Assembly: GCF_003144195.1 (NCBI RefSeq)
Contig: NW_020290064.1
Coordinates: 6,246 to 70,245 of the forward strand
Source: Ceraceosorus guamensis
Lineage: Eukaryota > Basidiomycota > Exobasidiomycetes > Ceraceosorales > Ceraceosoraceae
DNA length: 64,000 bases
Reading direction: 5' to 3'
Part shown: one piece after another, positions 57,344 through 64,000 of the stretch
Layout: every line of letters starts with the position of its first letter
Position numbering within the stretch: the first letter of the stretch is position 1
Notes under the pieces: model-generated
What the model saw: the letters and a program-made list of their open reading frames with translations, nothing else
Told to the model about the DNA's origin: nothing
Database searches by the model: none
Made by a program: the position numbers and the translations under genes

Positions 57344-60300
57344 TCAGTCGTCTTCGCTCCATCCAGGATTCTGGTACAAAAGGGAGATACCTGGATTGAT
57401 GGACGAAGGAAGTGCGACTCAGCGCGAGGTCTGCTATCTGCACCAAGAGCCACAACTTACCTTCGAGGACGTTGCCTGCTTGCAACCACCGAGCATCTGC
57501 CAATTCTGCACGCTCGCCCACGCCCATCCGTACGGGCGTCGTGTGCGTCTAGACGTGCGATTGCAGGAGCGAAGGTATCAATACGAGAATACTAGGCAGC
57601 CGCATCTGGGCGCACGAGCGTGGCCAGTTCCTACTCACAGCAAATCCAGCAATGCCCCTCGGTTTACCAGCCTGACCAACGACATCCACAGCTTTGCCAA
57701 CGCGCACAGACACGGGCAGAGGCTTGAGCTCTTCGTCCAGGGTGATCAAGAAGCGTGGATACATGGCCGAGACGAGCCAATAGAGCATCCAGTGAGATTT
57801 GTCCAGGACAAAACCTCTAGCTTCGGTGAAGGAGACGAGTGTGGCCAGTAGACCGCACACCGCAGTCCGGCTCATCAATTGTCGATCGGTGTGGAAAGGC
57901 GTCAATCCGATCGTTCCCTTGCCCATGTGAATCAAACCTTGGGCTACCCGCACCATGAACAGAGAGTCCGGTTCTTTGTGGTAATAGTTGGCCAATTGTC
58001 TCAACATTTGGGCCAGACGGGCATTGTTCGTGCCCGCACCGACCAGTCCCATGGCCAAGATGGAGTTGATGGCGACATCCAGATCGTTGTCGTGCGAGTA
58101 TTTAGATAGCGTGTCCAACAAGCTGACTTCTGGATTTGACGGGTTCAACAGAGCCAGGGCCAAGGGCACCGCTCTCCGCACCACGGGCTCGCCGTAGTGC
58201 ATTAAGTGGCCCATGTGCCTCAAGACCATCTCGGATCCAACGTCTTCTCCCATGGCGACCAAGGCGATACCGATGACCGCAAAGCCTTGGAAAGTGTCGT
58301 TCGGCTTCTCCTTCTCTTTGTCGTCTTTATTTTGCTCTGAAGAAGCGCCGTTCGCGCCAGATGCACCCGGACCTTCTTCGTTCCCGCCGTCTTCATCATC
58401 ACTCTTGTCGTCCGTGCCGAGGTGTTCCAAGCAGTCGTGCAGGAAGGTCTGGATCTTCAGCACATTGCCCGTACCGGCAAAGCTGCACATGTCAACTAGA
58501 ACTTGACTCTGCTTGCTGAGAGGGTGGTCAATCGCCTTGAGGGTCTCAATTGTGGCATCACTAGCATCTTGCTGGCCCAGGAATAACAGAGCAAGCGCAA
58601 GACCCATAAAGCGAGCCCACTTATCATCGAGCTGAGAAGGCTCGCGCTCCATCATCGTTTGCAGGATGGTGGGAACTATTTCTCCTTGAGATGTGCCGAC
58701 GAAGATAAATCCGAGACTGAGGGCAGCGAGCGAAGCGACTTCCATCGGTGCTGTCTCGTCCGCGACGTGCTGCAGCAACAGAGGCACGATGTCTTCTCGC
58801 GCTGAGCCGGCGTAAGCAATACCGATGCCGACGATAGCCGAGATCTTCAGCGGAACGCTCTTGCTGTCTACATGCTCCGTTAGCAGGGCTAGGGCCGCAT
58901 CCATTTCCGTCCGCACGCCAGAGTGCAAGATGCCGTACGCCATGAGCGCGCCCGCTTTGATGTTCTCGTCCGCTGAGTACGTGTACTTGTCAATGTGACC
59001 CAGACCTACTTCCGTGTCCCACAGCAGGCTCATTCCTAGGCTCGCCGCGGCACTGAGCATGCCGTGGTCTTTGTTCTTGTAGATCCAGGAATTGCCCTCC
59101 TCGGCTCCGACCATCAGCCTGTCGTTGCCGAATCCAGCATTGACGAACGCGTTGACAAAGGTACTGGCCAGGTTGCCCCTCGCTGAATCGACAGTGGAGC
59201 TCAGCGTCGTGTTGGAGCTGTCTAGGTGCGACTTGTATATATCTTCAAGACTCTTGGGCTCATCCACGCTGAGCTCTTTGCCAAAGCTTGTAAAGTGGTG
59301 CGAGAGGGAAGCATTGTTGATGGCGTCGACGATCTGAGAATCCTCGATCGGCGCGTCCTCGTCCTGTAGCCACTCGATAGGTACCTGCTGTCTGCCAAGC
59401 ATATACGCGAGCTGTTTCCGCATCAAGGGATTACCAGCTGCGTCGAAGTCAGACCGGATGAGTGCCGGATCGCCTAGCCGAAGCGCAATGGTCATCGCTT
59501 CGGCAAAGCGATCGTGCTTTCGGTAGATTTCGTGAGCCGTTCGCAGAAACAGGAGATCGTCGGGAGGCACGAGCAGGTTGACGCAGCTGCAGAGCGCGCA
59601 ATGGAGCGGCGTCAGTCAAGCGAAGAAGGGTGACTTTGGGTAATTTTCAACACTCACCTAACCATGTATAGACAGGTGCGCTGATACGTATCCTTGTCAA
59701 CAAATTGCGGTAGCTTGTCGATGGCCTCGAGCTCCAGCAAGAGGTCCACAGCATCGTGTTCCGCATTGTGTTTCAAACTGAAAGGCACGATGAGCAGTGC
59801 CAAATCCAACAGCTCATCCGCCGATGGCCGATCCGTGTTGTCTCCTGATTGTCTGCTTTCGTCATCCTCTAGCACTCTGGCATTGTACTCCTCTCCCAAT
59901 TCTGCCGCCAAGTGCCGCATGTACTCGTGACCCCACAAACCTGGGTCTTCGGCACCTCCAACTCTGCGAGCAGCCACTCTGAATTTCAACGTCTCCCTGT
60001 GTCCGTTGTCGCTGTATGTCATGGCAAGCACCGAAAGAATTTCCGCAAAGAGAGCTTTGTCTTCAGATGAAGTCCAACTCGAGTAGATTGTTTTCAAAGA
60101 AGGATAGTGGGGCCGAAGAAACTTGAGCGGTTTGGGCACAGATGTCATGCTTGACGTGCTCGTTCTGATGAGCGTCCGCAGAGATTCAAGTGCAGGTCTA
60201 TACAAATCCTTCTCACTCTCCTGTGGACAAGTATGGTTTCATCGGACCAATCAGCCGCAAGATCTCGGTATCAGCCAATCGAAAGCGACACACCTTCAGT

Positions 60301-60512
60301 CTCTCCACGAGCATCTCGAGCTCGTTCTTGAGCTGCAAATCCTCTTCGCTCAGCTCATCTTCCTTTTTAGCATCTTTGCCCTTCGCATCCCCATTTACAC
60401 CTGCACCACTAGATGCACCATCCTTACTTTCTTGCTCCTTCTCCTTGGCGTCCTTCTTTTTGGGGTCTTCCGACGTCACTTGGATCGTCTGCTCAGCCTC
60501 TTGCCGCGTCAT
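57344..60512 (-). CDS. RPN1: 26S proteasome regulatory subunit Rpn1
   Basis: Five exons: 60512-60294, 60220-59658, 59586-57639, 57548-57461, 57390-57344; 954 residues, matching the family. Rpn1/PSMD2 is the largest base subunit of the 19S particle and a docking site for ubiquitin-like shuttle factors and Ubp6. The sequence shows a Lys/Glu-rich N-terminus ending ELEMLVERLK, then ESEKDLYRPALESLRTLIR, HEIYRKHDRFAEAM, and the proteasome/cyclosome repeats (GALMAYGILHSG, ISAIVGIGIAYAG, VASLAALSLGFIFVG, QGFAVIGIALVAMGED, RAVPLALALLNPSNPEVS). It ends VDVVGQAGKPRGIAGF, THTTPV, GERAELAD and LLYQNPGW. An acidic/Asn-rich insert (DDKSDDEDGGNEE) interrupts the middle, as in other fungi. The last two exons are short but fit the conserved C-terminus exactly. 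Confidence 0.96.
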
Positions 60513-61203
60513 CGTGGGAGTGTCGAACGCGCGCCCTGCTGGAGGAGGTGGCGGAGCAAGAGGCAAGGTGGAAGAGCGTCGCACGAGGCAACAGTGTGAG
60601 TGCCGCACTTAAGCGAGCAGTATCAATCGTGGGACCAAGTGCTTGAGTCGATGGCGGCGGTTAGTAGGAGGCCGTGCAATGTTAAAGTGGGCGGCAGAGC
60701 CTGAATTGATCTCGGTCAGCCTCTACAGATGGAGGTGGTCATCGTTGGCTGATGCATGGTCGGTGCGCGTCGTCACTGCTCGCACTTGCGTGTCGTCCCA
60801 ACACGTGACAAGAAGGGTGCCTTGGAGACGCGCCAACGTGACGAGCCAAAAAGCAGCATCCATCCATGCACGCCATCGCCCACTCCATGCCGCTAGACCA
60901 CGTGGCTTGAGCCCGAACGCATGAGAATTTTGATGCCTGCATGACCAAAAAGTTGAGAAGACGAACCTCACCTCGATCCGCTCGGTGAACGCCGCGACAG
61001 CATGGATGACAATCACTGAGTTGCAGCGCTTCCTTTGACGCTCCACATCCAAATCATCTTTTCCGAAATAACTTTATACACCTCGCATCTTGTCCCGCAC
61101 CCACATTCGCGGCCCTGCTGACGGTCATCAAGCTCTAGAGCAGCGGATTGCTCGTCGTCGCTAAACCATTGCCTTCAGACTTCGGACTTGCTGCACGCTC
61201 ACG
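60513..61203. promoter_or_regulatory. Divergent promoter region, Rpn1 / Nop58
   Basis: 691 bases between two divergent growth-related genes. ACTTTATACAC at about 61070-61080 is a possible TATA-like element for Nop58. No Rpn4-type site was recognised. Confidence 0.4.
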
Positions 61204-63213
61204 ATGGTGCTGGTACTGTTCGAGACAGCTGGTGAGTCCCCAGCATGGTCGTTCCAGCCCATGCTTCTCTTATCGCTTTCTCACTGCGGATCTACATTCA
61301 TCCTGGCTCGCAGTGGGCTTTTGCCTTTTCAGGCTCTCGGAGCCTGGCGCATTGACGTCCAAAGATTTGCACAAGCAGTTCGAATCGGCGGATTCTGCCT
61401 CGCGTCTAGTGAAGCTGAGCGCCATTCATCGGTTTCAGTCCACAGCCGAGGCGGTGGAGGATGTGTCAGCATTAGGGGACGGCAAAATGTCTAAAGGTCT
61501 GAAAAAATTCCTCACCTCGGAGATCGTCGATGCAAAGCAAAAGGAGCAATTGGTCGTGACTGACCCCAAGTTGGGAGGTACGATTTCCAAAAAGCTAGGC
61601 ATTCAAGTCACTTCAGACTCTTCCGTCTTGGAACTCTACAGAGGCATCCGTCAGCACTTGGCCCCCCTGCTCTCGCTCAGCTCGCCTGATGGCGCTACTT
61701 CGAACGGCCTCGACCCTAGAGATCTCAACACCATGTCATTGGGTCTCAGCCACAGTTTGTCTCGGTACAAGCTCAAGTTCAGCCCTGACAAGGTAGATAC
61801 CATGGTCGTGCAAGCGGTCGGTCTTCTGGACGACCTGGACAAGGAGCTGAACATTTACGCCATGAGAGTCAAGGAATGGTACGGATGGCATTTCCCCGAA
61901 ATGGGCAAGCTGATCACGGACAACATCGCCTACTCCAAATGCGTGCTTGCCATGGGTTTCAGAACTTCTTGCAGCACGACCGACTTTAGCGAGATCTTGC
62001 CGGAGGAGCTGGAGGAAACATTGAAAGCTGCCGCAGAGATCAGTATGGGGACGGAGATTTCAGACACGGATTTGAGCCACATCTCGAGCTTGGCAGAACA
62101 GGTCGTCAAGATTGGCGCATATAGAGCTCAGCTTTGGTCCTACTTGCAGACTAGGATGGCAAACATTGCGCCCAACTTGACTGCGCTGGTAGGAGAGCTT
62201 GTTGGCGCCAGACTCATCTCTCACGCCGGTAGCTTGCTGAATCTCGCAAAACACCCAGCTTCGTGAGTGACGTGAACAAGTTGGAGGTGTGAAAAGCTAG
62301 CATCCTGGCGCTGGTTACGGTTCTCATCATCTCGCTATCTGCTCGCAGTACCGTCCAAATTCTTGGTGCAGAGAAGGCCCTTTTCAGAGCACTCAAGACA
62401 AAGCACGATACACCGAAGTACGGACTGATTTACCATTCCTCTTTGGTTGGCCAAGCGCCTCAGAAGCTAAAGGGAAAGGTGAGGCTCGTGTAGGTGAAGC
62501 CGTTGATTAGACGCGTGGGCTCATCTGAGAATTGCATCCCTTTGCAGATGGCAAGAATGGTTGCTACCAAGGCAGCCCTTTCGATCAGATTGGATGCGCT
62601 TGCAGATGCGGAAGCCGAGACTGCCCCCACGATTGGTCTACAAGAGCGAGGACGACTTGAAGCGCGGCTGAGAGGTCTGGAGCATCGTACGGACGTTGCC
62701 GGCCTACGATCGGGACCTGGCGCTGGTCCCAAACAGACAGCATTCACGCCTTCAGGCGGCAGGACGTACAACGCAGCTGCCGATTCCGTGCCTGCGAGAC
62801 AGTTTGGCACACCCTCGTCGAATGCTGCTGCAGCATCTAGCTCTTCCAAGCCTATGGACGTGGATGGAGCACCCAATGGCGAGGCCAAGCTCAGTAAGGA
62901 GGAGAGAAAAGCGCAAAAGAAGGCGAGGAAATCGGCAGCTGCGGAAAGCGAGGTGGACCTCTCCATCACGCAGACGGATGCCGGTGCGGAGTTGTCAAAG
63001 GAGGAACGCAAAGCCGCAAAGAAGGCTGCCAAGGCCGCTGCTGCCGCCCAGGACGCCGGCGCGGCAGACGCTTCAGCTTTGCTCGCAGAGGAACAAAAGA
63101 AGAAGGAAAGGAAGGAAAAGAAGAAGAGAGCGGCTGAGGCTGAAGCTGCAGAGACGGATGGGGATGCTTCCAAGAGGGAGAAGAAGAAGAAGCGCAAATC
63201 TGAAGGCGCCTGA
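61204..63213 (+). CDS. NOP58: Box C/D snoRNP core protein Nop58
   Basis: Four exons: 61204-61231, 61314-62262, 62349-62478, 62548-63213; 590 residues. It is a nucleolar scaffold of box C/D snoRNPs that guide 2'-O-methylation and rRNA processing. The first exon codes only MVLVLFETA. Family signatures are [44 protein letters not shown] (the stretch from 61734, listed by its key SLSRYKLKF), [38 protein letters not shown] joined across intron 2 to [16 protein letters not shown], and [12 protein letters not shown]. The usual Nop58 Lys-rich tail is present with two LSKEERKA repeats, KKARK and KKKRK blocks. Nop56 is excluded by the start and by the [11 protein letters not shown] wording. Confidence 0.96.
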
Positions 63214-63639
63214 GGATGATACGCGACGGTTTTTGTTTTTCATTCGGCAGACAGCTGCGCATGCCTCGATCCTGCCTGGTTTCTTGTCGTCACTCGAGAA
63301 TGTCTTCATGATGCTATCCTCACATTGCCACATGTGCAACTCAGACTCGCTACTACATGACTCTTTCGTCTAGTGACTCCTCGATCGTTGGGCCGGTGAC
63401 CAGTCCTGAGCGGACATTGTCCTTTTTGCATGTTTGCGTCGATCTCCTCTGCTCTTCCGCTTCAGCCGATTTCGAACAGACCGCGCAGCTTCAGCACAAC
63501 ATGCGGACAGCGGCGCCATTGAATGCGTGAGGTTCGAGCTGATCAAGGGGTCTACAAATACATGAAGGAAGAGGACCCTTGGGGAGCAATTGCATGCCCG
63601 GGAAGCGATCGATAGTCGCGTTCGAGCAGCAGCGTCTCA
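63214..63639. other. Convergent 3' spacer
   Basis: 426 bases between the Nop58 stop and the Dad1 stop. I see no gene in it. Confidence 0.5.
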
Positions 63640-64000
63640 CTAAGCGTCTCTGCCATAGACAATGCCACCGCCGGGTGCCACACCGGGAGGCAATGCCGTA
63701 TCAGCTCCTTGACTCCTGCTCAATCCATCCTGCTGAGCATTACCAGCTGTTCCATCCTGATTATCCGCTCCACCATCTTCTCCAACTCCAGACCCCGCAC
63801 CACCGGTAGACGCGCCGCTGAGATCGGGAATTCCAGCTGCTCGCATGACTTCTGTGAACCTGCCCCATAAACCTGCTATAGGCTCAAACTCTTTTCCGAC
63901 AGAAATGGACTCTTCTAACTTGCGATTGAGCGCGTTGGAATGGTCGATGATTGTACCGATGCCCTTTGAAGATGCAAGGCAAAGAACATCACGTGGAAAG
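63640..64000 (-). CDS. DAD1: DASH complex subunit Dad1, partial
   Basis: The last exon is 63963-63640; the rest lies beyond the window. The exon reads IIDHSNALNRKLEESI, then SVGKEFEPIAGLWGRFTEV, which is the Dad1 pattern (helix with N-LNR-LE, then VG-EF-LW-F). DASH/Dam1 couples kinetochores to microtubule plus ends and is fungal-specific. After the conserved helix the chain ends in about 65 residues of Gly/Ala/Asp-rich sequence not seen in the compact yeast Dad1. The acceptor at 63964 (CAAAG) is reasonable; upstream sequence to 64000 is probably intron. Confidence 0.8.
   Translation of the reverse strand, partial: FPRDVLCLASSKGIGTIIDHSNALNRKLEESISVGKEFEPIAGLWGRFTEVMRAAGIPDLSGASTGGAGSGVGEDGGADNQDGTAGNAQQDGLSRSQGADTALPPGVAPGGGIVYGRDA

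Overview
The window is a nuclear contig from a basidiomycete fungus. Most genes carry several short introns of about 50-100 bases with GTGAGT/GTAAGT donors, and the predicted proteins read as fungal families (Zn2Cys6 regulator, RTA1, Prm10/ThrE-like transporter, Dad1 of the DASH complex). Many intergenic spacers are sprinkled with short ATTCGTGATT- or ACTCGTGACTC-like words and CT or AGC microsatellites. This suggests Ustilaginomycotina, but that placement is inference. One 25-N assembly gap lies at 48794-48818.

Layout. 1-6.7 kb (+): a 14-TM MFS transporter and an AIF-like FAD/NAD oxidoreductase. 6.9-13.1 kb (-): one very large intron-rich gene whose splice sites join into a secreted precursor of about 1,260 residues. 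It holds nine glycine-rich hydrophobic repeats, most ending in a dibasic KR site, and every well-supported intron is in phase 2. 13.6-17.4 kb: chaperonin subunit CCT8 (-) and an RTA1-family membrane protein (+), divergent. 18.0-24.4 kb: a Zn2Cys6 regulator (+) convergent with an FMO-type monooxygenase (-). 26.2-33.2 kb (-): the spliceosomal helicase Prp28 and a Prm10/ThrE-like transporter with a long disordered N-terminus. 33.2-39.4 kb: a gene-poor, repeat-rich stretch with one Gag-like open frame. 39.4-45.5 kb (+): dihydroxyacetone kinase and an alpha-arrestin. 45.7-64 kb: housekeeping and cell-division genes. These are primase large subunit PRI2 (-), Nsl1/Mis14 (-) divergent from a kinesin-6 (+), a DsbA-fold thioredoxin-like protein (-), proteasome subunit Rpn1 (-) divergent from Nop58 (+), and Dad1 (-) cut by the window end.

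How the genes fit together. Most are independent housekeeping genes. Three mitotic genes (Nsl1, kinesin-6, Dad1) lie within 15 kb, and two of them share an 800-base divergent promoter. The item most worth attention is the repeat precursor at 6.9-13.1 kb. Its signal peptide, serial KR sites and repeat exons recall Kex2-processed fungal polyproteins, yet I do not recognise the repeat family. Exon coordinates come from reading splice sites and checking phase by hand; no alignment or search was run.
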